Below are positions 26,586-36,200 of a stretch of 64,000 nt of DNA, piece after piece. The stretch comes from Flavobacterium sp. ACN6 (GTDB lineage: Bacteria; Bacteroidota; Bacteroidia; Flavobacteriales; Flavobacteriaceae), in NCBI RefSeq assembly GCF_002304005.1, contig NZ_MRCQ01000001.1, positions 372,001 to 436,000 of the forward strand. The letters run 5' to 3'. The notes under the pieces were generated by a model that saw nothing but the letters and a program-made list of their open reading frames with translations, searched no databases and was not told the origin of the DNA. A program made the position numbers and the translations under genes. Position 1 is the first letter of the stretch. Each line of letters begins with the position of its first letter.

Positions 26586-26954
26586 TTAGACTGGAGGATG
26601 AAAAGTAAGATTAGAAGCTCCAATTGGTTTCTTTTCGAATAAAGTAGTGGTATTATCTTGTGATTCAATTGAAGGAATGATATTAAAATCAACTTCAATG
26701 GAATTTTGAACATAAACAAGCTCAGATTTTTCTTTTAAGCTGTCCTGCATTTTTCTTTCGTTATCAGAATATTTTTTGATGCTTTTTTGAAGTTCGCATC
26801 GTCCGTTACAGCTGTTAAATGCCAATTTACGCTGTACGCAAATGGTTTGGGCTATTTCTTTTTGATTGATTTTGAATGATGCATATACAAACAGACTGCC
26901 AAATGATGGCGATAAAATTAAAATAGAAAGTGCTATGATGATTAACCTTTTCAA
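26586..26954 (-). CDS. Small Cys protein, paralogue of the 22961-23347 product
   Basis: The 122-residue product has a hydrophobic N-terminus (about 3-24), then FKINQKEIAQTICV and SCNGRCELQKS. Cysteines are at residues 39, 49 and 53, identical in number and position to the other small protein in this locus, and the shared frame is Phe-Lys-x-Asn-Gln-Lys-x-Ile-x-Gln-x-x-Cys-Val, then C-x-G-x-C-x-L. The C-terminus ends in HPPV, matching the PPP stretch of the paralogue. It is separated from the rest of the copper operon by 325 bp and has its own -7 element at 26974-26981. Function unknown; metal binding inferred. Confidence 0.78.
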   Translation of the reverse strand: MKRLIIIALSILILSPSFGSLFVYASFKINQKEIAQTICVQRKLAFNSCNGRCELQKSIKKYSDNERKMQDSLKEKSELVYVQNSIEVDFNIIPSIESQDNTTTLFEKKPIGASNLTFHPPV

Positions 26955-26973
26955 CTGTTTGTTGCTTTTTGAG

Positions 26974-26981
26974 CAAAAGTA
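26974..26981 (-). promoter_or_regulatory. -7 promoter element for the 26586-26954 gene
   Basis: TACTTTTG on the reverse strand, 19 nt before the ATG; no -33 TTG at usual spacing. Confidence 0.45.
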
Positions 26982-27124
26982 CGTACAATTTTGTATTTAT
27001 TTTAACTAAAAGTGCTTTTTTATTTTTAGAAAAAACTAATTGCCAGCTTCCTGTTTAAGATGTTAAAATGAAAATTTGACAACTATTTTGAGTTATTATA
27101 TAACAAATTGATTCCGAGTCTATT

Positions 27125-27132
27125 TACTTTTG
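27125..27132 (+). promoter_or_regulatory. -7 promoter element for the 27162-27353 gene
   Basis: TACTTTTG, 29 nt before the ATG. A TTG at 27108-27110 is only 14 nt away, shorter than normal. Confidence 0.4.
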
Positions 27133-27161
27133 ACATTACTTAACTTGATACCCTCACAGCC

Positions 27162-27353
27162 ATGGAAACTACAAAAATGAATACTAGAAAAGAAGAGAAA
27201 TCTCCTTGCAGCACAATTTTATTCGTTGGAGAAAATGACGAATTAATATTCTTAAGATCGTACAAAGGAGATTGGGGACATTGGGACGATAAAATTGAAA
27301 CTCCGCCTGTTCCTGATTCAGATCCAAATGAAAATACACATCAAATTATGTAG
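27162..27353 (+). CDS. Small hypothetical protein
   Basis: The 63-residue product (METTKMNTRKEEKSPCSTIL...) has a single Cys16, a short central hydrophobic stretch and a Trp/Asp-rich part (GDWGHWDDKIE) with a Pro/Asp/Asn tail. No signal peptide, no transmembrane segment, no known family. A promoter element sits upstream, and a terminator hairpin overlaps its last codons, which supports expression. Role not known. Confidence 0.55.
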   Translation: METTKMNTRKEEKSPCSTILFVGENDELIFLRSYKGDWGHWDDKIETPPVPDSDPNENTHQIM

Positions 27354-27376
27354 TCACATTTCTTGATGTGTATTTT
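27331..27376. terminator. Bidirectional terminator overlapping the ends of two convergent genes
   Basis: AAAATACACATCAA (27331-27344) and TTGATGTGTATTTT (27363-27376) form a perfect 14-bp stem around an 18-nt loop. The left arm codes the last residues of the 27162-27353 gene and the right arm reaches the stop of the response regulator. Confidence 0.75.
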
Positions 27377-27842
27377 ATAAATTACTTTCTTCACAACTGA
27401 AAAGATGTCGAAAACCTTCGGTATGAAGACTTGCGATTACTTCTTTTAGTCCCTTTTGAATATTAGTGGTAATAGATCTAAGAGCATGCTTTAAATCATT
27501 AAAATTATTTGGTTTAACAAAATAACAAATAGCTCCCAAACTGGTTGCTGTGTCCAAATCATTTTTGTGTGATGACGTTGAAATCATTATCACCGGTATA
27601 TTTTTATAGCGATCGTCTGATTTTAAAAATTTCAGACAGTCCCAGCCATTCATAATGGGCATATTTAGATCCAGAAAAATAATATCTGGAAGTTCTTTTA
27701 ACTCGTTAAGCATTTTTATGGCTTCACTTCCATTTATGGCACAATGGCACATTATGCTTTCATCTACATCAGCTAATGCTTCGCAAAACATTTCTGTGTC
27801 GTCCATATCATCATCGGCTAGCAATATTGTCATTTTTTCCAT
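27375..27842 (-). CDS. Receiver-only (CheY/Rcp-like) response regulator
   Basis: The 155-residue protein is a single receiver domain: acid pocket DDDMDD (10-15), phosphate-accepting Asp58 in FLDLNMP, Thr/Ser in MISTSS and Lys in FVKPNN. The insert-rich acid pocket and length resemble Rcp-type partners of phytochrome-like kinases. There is no output domain, so it probably acts by protein contact or phospho-relay. Its gene begins 3 nt after the multi-PAS kinase (27846-30911) and is surely its partner. A paralogous pair is at 51971-53633. Confidence 0.94.
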   Translation of the reverse strand: MEKMTILLADDDMDDTEMFCEALADVDESIMCHCAINGSEAIKMLNELKELPDIIFLDLNMPIMNGWDCLKFLKSDDRYKNIPVIMISTSSHKNDLDTATSLGAICYFVKPNNFNDLKHALRSITTNIQKGLKEVIASLHTEGFRHLFSCEESNL

Positions 27843-27845
27843 AAT

Positions 27846-30800
27846 TTAAATATCATTTTCGATCTGCTCTATCGGCAGTGTTATCACAAATACAGCTCCT
27901 TTGTCGCGAGCTCCAGAAGCAGTAATAGTACCGCCGTGACGCTCTGCAATTTTTTTACAAAGTGACAATCCTAATCCTGTTCCTTCATAACGATCTTTAG
28001 AATTCAAACGTGTAAACGTTTCAAAAATCTGTGCGGCCTGATCGTTATCAAAACCTATTCCGTTATCCTCTAAAGTTATTACAGCTGTGTTTTTTCCCTT
28101 TTGAATGATTTTTTCTGCTGTAATTTTTATTTGAGGATGTACACCATTCTTTGCAAATTTAATAGAATTATTGATCAGATTATAAAATAACTGATAAAGC
28201 AACACAGATGCTCCTTCTAACACGGGAAGATTTTGGCTGTAAATTTTTCCGCCAGTTTTCTGTAAAGATACTTCCAGATCAATTTCTATATTTTTTATAA
28301 TTTCATTTAAATCTACTAAAGTCGTTTTTTGCGAGTCTGCGTTGATTTTAGAATAAGACAAAACCCCGTCAATCATATTAAACATACGGTCAGATGCAAC
28401 ATGAATTCTATCAATATATCTCGAAGTAGATTCGTCTAACTTTCCGTTTAAATGCTCTTCAAGGCGGCCTACAAATGTTTTTATTTTTCTAACCGGCTCT
28501 TTTAAATCGTGAGATGCAACATGCGCAAATTGCTGTAAGTCATCGTTAGAACGCTGTAATTCTTTGGTTCTCTCTACAACCAGACTTTCTAATTTTTCTG
28601 TAATAGTCTTTTGTTCGTGAATATCTGTGCAGGTGCCAAACCATTTTGTAATAACACCTTTTTTATCTTTTATCGGCAGTGCTTTACTTAAAAACCAGCG
28701 GTATTCGCCCGTAGCTCCATTCTTCAAACGGAATTCCAACTGATACGAAATACCAGTGTTAACACTTTCGTACCACTCCTTTTGAACAAAATCAGCATCG
28801 TCTGGATGCATTTTTGGCACCCAGCTTGAATCACCATATCCATTTTCATCAAATCCAGTATATTCGTACCAGCGTCTGTTATAATAATCTACAAACCCAT
28901 CTGGATTACCTGTCCAAATAATTTGAGGAACCAGATCTGCGAGTTGTCTAAATTTCTCCTCACTATCTTTAATAATTTGCTGCAGTTGTTTTTGCGAAGT
29001 AATATCACTCGCTGCACCAAACCATTCCATTATATTGTTTTGCTCATCTAAGATAGGAACCAATCTAGAAAATGTCCAGCCAACGCTGCCATCTTTGTGA
29101 GTCGTTTTATGTTCTAGTTGAAAAATAGTTTTATCTGCAATAGATTTAGCAATCAAACTAGTTACTTTTTCGCGATCACTATGATGAAAAAATCTTTCTA
29201 ACCATTTGGAAACAGGTTCTTCAGAATCTGAAACTGAGCCTACTCCATGCATGCTTCGCATCATATTCCAATTGGCATCTACGCGGTAAACCACATCTGA
29301 CGAGGCATTAACCAAAGCTCGAAAACGGTTCTCACTTTCTTGCATTTTTTGTCGGGCCACCACCTGCTGGGTCACATCGACCGCCACTTGAATCATTCCT
29401 GTTATTTTTCCTTCTTCTATCAAAGGACGATATGCCAGGTTATAAAAATAGTTTTCTAACTGACCTGTACGATTATGCGGAACAAGAACTTCACTTTGGT
29501 TAAAGGCAATTCCTTTATAATAAACATTCTGCACCTGCTCCCAAACATATTGTCCTTCTAATTCTGGAAGAACGTCAATTAATGGCATACCAACAATTTC
29601 TTCTCCTCTGCCAATAAGCTGCAGCATTTGCTTATTAATCTGTTCTATGACAAGATTATCTCCTTTTAAAATTAATGTCGCCGCTGGAGTCTGGTCAATC
29701 ACAGATTTCAACCTGCTTTCGCTGTCTTCCAGTCTTTTTCTAGCCAGTACTCGATCTGTAACGTCAACTGCGACATGTAAAACTGTCAATTTTTCTTCTG
29801 TATCCTTTATACAATCGTAGGAGAAATTAAAATAACGACGCTCTATATTACCATTTATTACTAAATCGACAGGCTGTTCTTCTCCTCGAAATGGAATTCC
29901 GGTTCTTTGCACATCAATTACAATTTGCAGTGCTGTCTGTCCTTTTAGTTCTGGTAAAGCATCAAGCATTGTTTTTCCTAAAACTTCATCTGTACTGCTT
30001 TTATTCATGAATTTAAGCATCGGCTTATTGATGGTTTCAATAATAACCTCCTCACCTCTTGAAAGCAGCATGGCGATTGGCGACTGCTCAATCATACTGC
30101 GAAAACGAGTTTCGCTTTGCTGCAGTTTTTCTTCTGCCAGTTTTATCTCTGTAATATCGCGGGTTGTTCCAGCAATGGCTTCAACTTCTCCTTTTTCATT
30201 AAAAACGGGGGCAAAAATGTAGTCATAAACACGTTTTCCTAATTCTGCATGCGGAAAAGATACTGTTCCTCGAATTGATTTTCTTTCGGCCGCTACATAA
30301 TCAATTTCTCTTTCGTGCATTAATGCATGCCATTCTTCATAGCCATTCTCGCGTAAACCAAGCCCAATAGAATCCTCAGCCGACTTGCCCCACATAGTAA
30401 GTAAGGCTTTATTAGCGTACGTAAATTTATAATTTAGGTCAAATACATAGACCAAATCTGGTGTATTGTTTATAACAGAATCGTAAAGTCGTTTTTGCTT
30501 TTCTGCAACAATAAGTGCGTTTTTTAATGCTGTTTCTGCCTGCTTTTTTTCTGTGATGTTTTTTGTTGAAATAATGAGGAGATCACCCTGCTTTACAGCG
30601 GTAAATCGAAACCAATGTTTAAATCCGATACCTTCATACCATTGCTCAAAATTGGAAGTTTCTCCTGTTTCTGCAGTTCTAACTAACTCTTCAAAAACAT
30701 TAGTTTCATTGACATTCGGGAATATATCACTATACCGTCTGCCTTCATAGTTCACATTATCGACCCATTTAAGCATATAATTATTGAGAAGCAGAATCGA

Positions 30801-30911
30801 AAAATCTTCTACTTTTCCTTTATCATTGTATAAAGACTTTATAACTACAATACCATTGGGTACAGAGTTAAAAACGGCTTGAAAGAGATCTGAATTATTT
30901 ATTAACTCCAT
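27846..30911 (-). CDS. Multi-PAS sensor histidine kinase
   Basis: The 1021-residue protein has about six PAS/PAC units (roughly 10-125, 135-258, 262-388, 390-515, 520-648, 650-778), a HisKA domain with the phospho-accepting His801 in VASHDLKEPVRK, and a HATPase_c domain (about 900-1015: LINNSIKFAK N-box, DNGIGFD, GTGLGLSLCKK). No transmembrane segment is visible, so it should be cytoplasmic. The SHDLKEPVRKI phosphobox is the type found in phytochrome-like kinases of this phylum. It is co-transcribed with the receiver at 27375-27842. Its signal is unknown; PAS domains here lack obvious haem or flavin motifs. Confidence 0.95.
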   Translation of the reverse strand: MELINNSDLFQAVFNSVPNGIVVIKSLYNDKGKVEDFSILLLNNYMLKWVDNVNYEGRRYSDIFPNVNETNVFEELVRTAETGETSNFEQWYEGIGFKHWFRFTAVKQGDLLIISTKNITEKKQAETALKNALIVAEKQKRLYDSVINNTPDLVYVFDLNYKFTYANKALLTMWGKSAEDSIGLGLRENGYEEWHALMHEREIDYVAAERKSIRGTVSFPHAELGKRVYDYIFAPVFNEKGEVEAIAGTTRDITEIKLAEEKLQQSETRFRSMIEQSPIAMLLSRGEEVIIETINKPMLKFMNKSSTDEVLGKTMLDALPELKGQTALQIVIDVQRTGIPFRGEEQPVDLVINGNIERRYFNFSYDCIKDTEEKLTVLHVAVDVTDRVLARKRLEDSESRLKSVIDQTPAATLILKGDNLVIEQINKQMLQLIGRGEEIVGMPLIDVLPELEGQYVWEQVQNVYYKGIAFNQSEVLVPHNRTGQLENYFYNLAYRPLIEEGKITGMIQVAVDVTQQVVARQKMQESENRFRALVNASSDVVYRVDANWNMMRSMHGVGSVSDSEEPVSKWLERFFHHSDREKVTSLIAKSIADKTIFQLEHKTTHKDGSVGWTFSRLVPILDEQNNIMEWFGAASDITSQKQLQQIIKDSEEKFRQLADLVPQIIWTGNPDGFVDYYNRRWYEYTGFDENGYGDSSWVPKMHPDDADFVQKEWYESVNTGISYQLEFRLKNGATGEYRWFLSKALPIKDKKGVITKWFGTCTDIHEQKTITEKLESLVVERTKELQRSNDDLQQFAHVASHDLKEPVRKIKTFVGRLEEHLNGKLDESTSRYIDRIHVASDRMFNMIDGVLSYSKINADSQKTTLVDLNEIIKNIEIDLEVSLQKTGGKIYSQNLPVLEGASVLLYQLFYNLINNSIKFAKNGVHPQIKITAEKIIQKGKNTAVITLEDNGIGFDNDQAAQIFETFTRLNSKDRYEGTGLGLSLCKKIAERHGGTITASGARDKGAVFVITLPIEQIENDI

Positions 30912-31078
30912 TGTAATGCGTAACGCCTAGACTTTTGGTTTGTAACTTTTTTAATTGTCAATTTTATCTGTATTGGTGTTAATTGGTTATTTGCATTATT
31001 TGGCTGGGAATACAAGGAGTAACTAGGACAATTAACTAATAATTTTTGGTGTTATTGCTGCTGCGAAGGTTCCTTAAT

Positions 31079-31112
31079 CAAATATAATAAAAACCCTTCT
31101 TTTATGCTACAA
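31079..31112 (-). promoter_or_regulatory. Promoter of the PAS kinase-receiver operon
   Basis: Reverse strand TTG (31112-31110), 23 nt, TATATTTG (31086-31079). Spacing is at the upper limit. The transcript would start near 31072, giving a leader of about 160 nt. Confidence 0.55.
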
Positions 31113-31330
31113 TTTTAGTAAATAAATAGTTTTCGAAAATTCCCCTTATTTAGTGTACTATTGTTTAAGGTTTAGAAATCATTTCTTTACCATTAATTCA
31201 CAAAGAACTTCTGATGACACAGGTTTATCTTAAAATTAAATTTTAACAAAATTATCGCTATTTTTTCGGCAAAAAACTTCAAAATCATGCGAAATATTCG
31301 AAATATTATCTTATCAACTGATAAAAGTTA

Positions 31331-31338
31331 TAGATTTG
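31331..31338 (+). promoter_or_regulatory. -7 promoter element for the ECF sigma gene
   Basis: TAGATTTG, 30 nt before the ATG at 31369; no -33 TTG at normal spacing. Confidence 0.4.
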
Positions 31339-31368
31339 TTCCAAAACTCAAGCAATTTTATTCCTTAA

Positions 31369-31914
31369 ATGGAGAATACCACATCAGATATTTTTTTATG
31401 GCAGCAGATTAAAAAAGGTGATATTACCGCCTTTGAAAAGCTATATGATATCTATGCTGATGTTTTACTTACTTTTGCTTTACAATATACTAACGAATCT
31501 TCGATTGCTAAAGATGCCATTCATGATGTCTTCTTAGATATTTATAAATACCGAAGCGGACTTGCCGAAAGTGTAAACGTTAAATCGTATTTATTTAAAA
31601 TTACACAAAGAAATGTTCTAAAAAAACACAAAGCTTCTCAGAAAACTTTTTCCATAAACTCTGATTACGATGAAGTTATACTTAAAGAACTTTCTTTTGA
31701 GGATACTTTAATTGAAGAAGAAAATACTACAGCGCTAAACTCAAAACTGGCTTTTGCGATGGAAGAACTTACCGAAAAACAGCGTAGAGCTTTATTCTTA
31801 AGATTTAACGAAGACAAGCCTTATGAAGAAATTGCTTCTGTTTTAGGCATCTCCATTGAATCCTCCAGGACATTGATTTACAGATGTTTGAAAGAACTCA
31901 GAAAAAAACTTTAA
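31369..31914 (+). CDS. ECF RNA polymerase sigma factor
   Basis: The 181-residue protein has sigma region 2 (about 22-88: FEKLYDIYADVLLTFALQYTNESSIAKDAIHDVFLDIYKYR) and sigma region 4 (about 120-178: MEELTEKQRRALFLRFNEDKPYEEIASVLGISIESSRTLIYRCLKELRKKL). Length and layout match ECF sigmas that work with FecR anti-sigma factors in Bacteroidota. It is followed by a FecR gene and a SusC with an STN domain, the usual trans-envelope signalling set: ligand-bound SusC signals through its STN domain to FecR, which frees this sigma to raise susCD transcription. Confidence 0.96.
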   Translation: MENTTSDIFLWQQIKKGDITAFEKLYDIYADVLLTFALQYTNESSIAKDAIHDVFLDIYKYRSGLAESVNVKSYLFKITQRNVLKKHKASQKTFSINSDYDEVILKELSFEDTLIEEENTTALNSKLAFAMEELTEKQRRALFLRFNEDKPYEEIASVLGISIESSRTLIYRCLKELRKKL

Positions 31915-31932
31915 AAAAAGGTTATTTTTTTT

Positions 31933-31972
31933 GTCTATGTTTTCAAAGAGTTGTTCTCTTATAAATATAGAC
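31933..31972 (+). promoter_or_regulatory. Strong RNA hairpin between the sigma and FecR genes
   Basis: GTCTATGTTT (31933-31942) pairs with AAATATAGAC (31963-31972), one G-U pair included, then a small internal loop, then AAGAG/CTCTT (31946-31950/31956-31960) around a TTGTT loop. It is not followed by a T run, so it is not a standard terminator. The loop contains the first possible TTG start of the FecR frame. It may tune FecR translation or message decay. Confidence 0.6.
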
Positions 31973-31989
31973 CCCATAAAAACATCGCC

Positions 31990-33045
31990 TTGAAAATTAA
32001 TTTCAACAAAATATCAAATGATGAAAAAGAATCCTTAAAGGGTAAAATTCATCTTGGCCTAATAGAATTACAGCAAAAAGAATCTAGAAAAAGGAGAAAT
32101 AAAAGATTTCTTGCCTTTTCTGCTGTTGCTAGTATTGCACTACTGGTCACTTTACTTATAAACCAAACTCCAAAAAGCGAACCTCAAACCGATTTGGAAC
32201 GTTTTGCCGCCGAAACTAAAACAACCGATTCTAATATAGATTTAGAGAATATTTCTCTTGTGTTACAAAATCAACAGACTATTGCGGTACAAGACAGTTC
32301 AATTATTAGTTATGGAAAAAATGGTGACAAAGTTACTGTTGGAAAACAAGCTATCAACACAAATTCAAACAGCGCTTCTGCATTTAATACAGTTAGAGTT
32401 CCTTACGGTAAAAGAACACAGATCGTTTTGACTGACGGAACAACAGTTTGGCTGAACTCTGGTTCTTCATTAATTTATCCTACTCAATTTGAAGGATCTA
32501 TCCGTGAGGTTTATTTAACTGGTGAAGCTGCTTTTGATGTCGCTCATGATAAAACAAAACCCTTTTTTGTAAAAACAAAAGATTGCAATGTCCGCGTACT
32601 TGGAACGGTGTTTAATGTAAGTTCTTATCCAGAAGATGAAACTGTTCAAACGGCTTTATTACAAGGAAAAGTTAGAATTACGTACACCAAAAAAGCATTC
32701 TTAAACAATCAGGAACTTCAGGAAGACTTAACGCCTGGAATGATTGCTACTATTAGTAAAGATAAGAAACAGCTTAAAGTAGAACGAAAAGATGTTGCAT
32801 CAATATTGTCTTGGCGTGAAGGTTATTTTACTTTCAAAAGCCAGTCTTTGAATACTATTTTAAATAAACTTTCAAAATATTATAAAATCGATTTTATTAA
32901 AGGGGCAGATTTAAATTTAGAGGCAGATTATTCAGGATCTTTTGCTTTAAATGAAAACCTTAATTCATTGGCTGCTGCTTTGTCAAGCATTACCAATAAC
33001 AACTGTACTGTTAACGCCAACCAAAGAACTATTACAATTAAATAA
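31990..33045 (+). CDS. FecR-family anti-sigma factor
   Basis: The frame is open from TTG 31951, but that triplet lies in a hairpin loop; TTG at 31990 (MKINFNKISNDEKESLKGKI) gives a 351-residue protein with a normal N-terminal sigma-binding segment. A single transmembrane helix follows (RFLAFSAVASIALLVTLLI, about 44-62), then the FecR domain (VPYGKRTQIVLTDGTTVWLNS; REVYLTGEAAFDVAHD; CNVRVLGTVFNVSSYPED) and a C-terminal DUF4974-type domain (SQSLNTILNKLSKYYKIDF). The protein spans the inner membrane and contacts the STN domain of SusC at 33223. Start choice is tentative. Confidence 0.93.
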   Translation: MKINFNKISNDEKESLKGKIHLGLIELQQKESRKRRNKRFLAFSAVASIALLVTLLINQTPKSEPQTDLERFAAETKTTDSNIDLENISLVLQNQQTIAVQDSSIISYGKNGDKVTVGKQAINTNSNSASAFNTVRVPYGKRTQIVLTDGTTVWLNSGSSLIYPTQFEGSIREVYLTGEAAFDVAHDKTKPFFVKTKDCNVRVLGTVFNVSSYPEDETVQTALLQGKVRITYTKKAFLNNQELQEDLTPGMIATISKDKKQLKVERKDVASILSWREGYFTFKSQSLNTILNKLSKYYKIDFIKGADLNLEADYSGSFALNENLNSLAAALSSITNNNCTVNANQRTITIK

Positions 33046-33138
33046 ATAAAAAAATCAATTCTAAAAACCACCAAAGCCTATGAAATAAGACCAAAATAAA
33101 CATATCAACCTTATTTGTAAAAACTAACCAAAAAAAAA

Positions 33139-33165
33139 CCAAAAGATGTTGGAAGCATCTTTTGG
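33139..33165 (+). promoter_or_regulatory. Hairpin between FecR and SusC genes (attenuator-like)
   Basis: CCAAAAGATG (33139-33148) and CATCTTTTGG (33156-33165) form a perfect 10-bp stem with a TTGGAAG loop; a poly-A stretch precedes it, and CAGTG rather than a T run follows. It sits 58 nt before the SusC ATG, inside what should be one transcription unit. Confidence 0.55.
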
Positions 33166-33222
33166 CAGTGTAAAACTGAAAGTCAACGCTAATTGACTAT
33201 CTCTTTAAATCAAAACAAAATT

Positions 33223-36200
33223 ATGAATAAAAAACATAATTCAGAAAAGTATTTTTCTGGACGAAACCACTATTACCTATATCTGCTGCTTATGAGATCT
33301 GTTACTGCATTTATTTGGATAAGTATGTGTAGTTTATATGCGAACCCTTCTTTAGGACAAAATAAAATACATGTTCGTTTCAAGAACACGCCGTTAATTG
33401 ATGTTTTTTCTATTTTAGAGAAACAGACCAATTATGTTTTCTTCTACAATGATGATGTGCTTAAATCTGCCAATACTATTACATTGGACAAAGACGCGAC
33501 TTTAGAAGAAATCTTAAACAATGCCTTAAAAAACAATAATTTAACTTATGATATTATTGACAAACAGGTTGTTGTAAAAAGAAACAAGAAAAAACCAGAG
33601 CAATTAGATTATGAACTAACAGGAACAGTAACCGATAAAAAAGGTGCTCCGCTGGTTGGTGTAAATGTTACTTTAAAAGGAAAACAACTTTGGGACATAA
33701 CCAGAACTAAAGGTGATTTCAGAATTTATGTTTCACCAAATGATACTATTGTTTTTAGTTCGCTGGGATATAAAACTTTGACTGTACCTGTTAATAATAA
33801 AAGAACTATTAGTGCAACACTTATCGCAGATGTTTTAGAACTTCACAGCGTTGAAATTCAAGCCTCTAATGGTTATACTGCTCTTCCAAAAGAAAGAGTA
33901 ACCGGTTCTTTTGAAGTAATAGGCGCCAAAGAACTTGCTGAAGTTCCAACCGTAGATATTGCCTCAAGACTGGAAGGAAAAATGGCTGGTGTAAATGTGG
34001 ATCCAAGAAGTGGAAACATCACTATTAGAGGAACAAATAGTTATAGCGGTAGTCCGCCGCTTATAGTTATTGACGGTTTTCCACAATCTGACAATGATTT
34101 TAAATTCAGCCGAAGAGGTGTACCAGGCTCTTCAATTTTAAGTTATCTAAATCCAGATGATGTAGAAAGTATTACCGTTTTAAAAGATGCTGCCGCGGCT
34201 TCTATCTGGGGTTCACGTGCTGCAAATGGAGTAATTGTTGTAACTACTAAAAAAGGTAAAAAAGATGATCCTACAATAAATTTCAGCACCGCAACTACAA
34301 TTGGTGAGAAAATAGATTTAGGAAAACTGCGCGTCATGAATACGGCTCAGTATATAGACTATGAAAAAGATTTGGTTGCCGGCGGATTTGCAGCGGATGA
34401 CTTTAATAACTGGCAGGCAAAAAATCCAAGTGCTGCACAGCAAATCATGTTTAGACAACAAAGAGGAGAAATTTCCCTTAACGAAAGAGACCAATTATTA
34501 AACCAATTGTCGCAAAATGATAATCTGGGTCAAATAAACAGATATTTATTAAAAAATTCTGCCACTACCCAGTATGATTTGTCTGTAAGCGGAGGAAGCG
34601 ATAAAAGCACGTACTACTTGTCTTTAGGTTATAATAAAGATCAGGCAGCTATGATTGGTAATGAATCTAAGTCTTACAATGTAACACTAAACAATTCCTT
34701 TCAGCTGAAAAGTTTCCTGAAATTAAATACTGGTGTTAACTACGTTTCATCAAGTTATCAAACCAATACTGTGGCAAACGAGGCTTTGTCAAATGTTTCA
34801 ACAACGGCTTTACGTCCTTATGACATGATTGCTGACGAAAATGGAAACGGCATCGATCGCTATATTATTTTCAGACCCGAAATAGCGAAAGGATTTGAAG
34901 ATAAAGGATATCTGCCTTGGACTTACAATTATCTGGATGAAATAAACTACTCTAACGTAGTTACAAAAGGCGCCAACATAAGGCTGAATGCAAGTTTAAC
35001 GGCAACAGTTAACGATTGGTTAAATTTTGAAGCATCTGGAATGTATACTAAAATTTCAAATAAAACCAGATCATTGAGTGAGCTGGACAGCTATTACAGC
35101 AGAAACGCAATCAATGAAGCAACTTCTGTTAACACAGCTGGAAAATTAGTTTATGGTATTCCAGTTGGAGCATATTTATATAACTCAAATGCTGAAAATG
35201 ATTCGCAGAGTATGCGTTTTCAGATGAATATTAATAAAAATTTCAACGAGAATAACGGCCTGCACTTTTTAGCTGGTTCAGAAGTAAGAGAAGAACGAAG
35301 AGAAGGATCAGGCCAAAGATTTTATGGTTATGATACTGACACCAACTCAGGTTCATCTGTAAACCCTACAGTATATTATACTACAATTTATGGATGGCAG
35401 ACTTACATAGGAACTTCTGATAACAGTATCAGCAAATTCAGAGACCGTTATTTGTCTTATTATAGTTTAGGTTCTTATGATTTCATGAATAAATACCACA
35501 TTTCAGGAAGTGTACGTTTTGATGATTACAACTTATTAGGTGCTTCAAGAAAAAACAGAGCGCTGCCATTATGGTCTGTAGGGACAAAATGGGATATTAA
35601 CAAGGAATTTTTCTTAAGAGATGTAAGCTGGCTGGATAACTTATCTACAAGGGTAACCTATGGTAAAGCAGGAAGTGCTCCTGGTGGAGGTTTTGGAAGT
35701 AATAGTGCTATTATTGGCGTTGGATCAATTGATTACAATACTCAATTGCCAACATCATATATTTCATTACCAGAAAATGCTGAGATTAAATGGGAAACAA
35801 CAACAACATTGAACTTTGGTTTAGATTATGGAATTTTTAATAACCGCCTGCGCGGAAGTGTGGATCTTTACTACAAAAAATCGAATGATATTTTAACCAA
35901 TGTTCCTTACAATCCAACCTATGGATGGAGTTATTTAAATTATAATACAGCTACACTTGACGGACATGGAGTTGACGTAAATATTGGCGGAATTATAATA
36001 AACAAAGCTTTTAAATGGATTAGTAATTTCAACTTTGCTTACAATACAAATGAGGTTTCAGATTCTCGTTTTAAAGCCACCACTACTAATCAGTATATTA
36101 ATTCGGGACAAATAGAAGGCAAACCCTTAACCTCTTTATATGCTTACAAATGGGCAGGACTTGATGCTACAGGACAGTCTACTATTTTTAAAAATGACGG

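Larger units (their letters stand above)
30912..31368. other. Gene-free divergent intergenic region
   Basis: This 457-bp region lies between the PAS kinase (reverse) and the ECF sigma gene (forward). It contains a full promoter for the kinase operon (31079-31112) and a -7 element for the sigma gene (31331-31338). Otherwise it is AT-rich, and no further gene or RNA was seen. Confidence 0.5.

Noticed and set aside
31951..31989. Extra N-terminal residues for FecR from TTG 31951
   Set aside because: The codon is in the loop of a strong hairpin and the encoded residues do not look like a FecR N-terminus; TTG 31990 is preferred.
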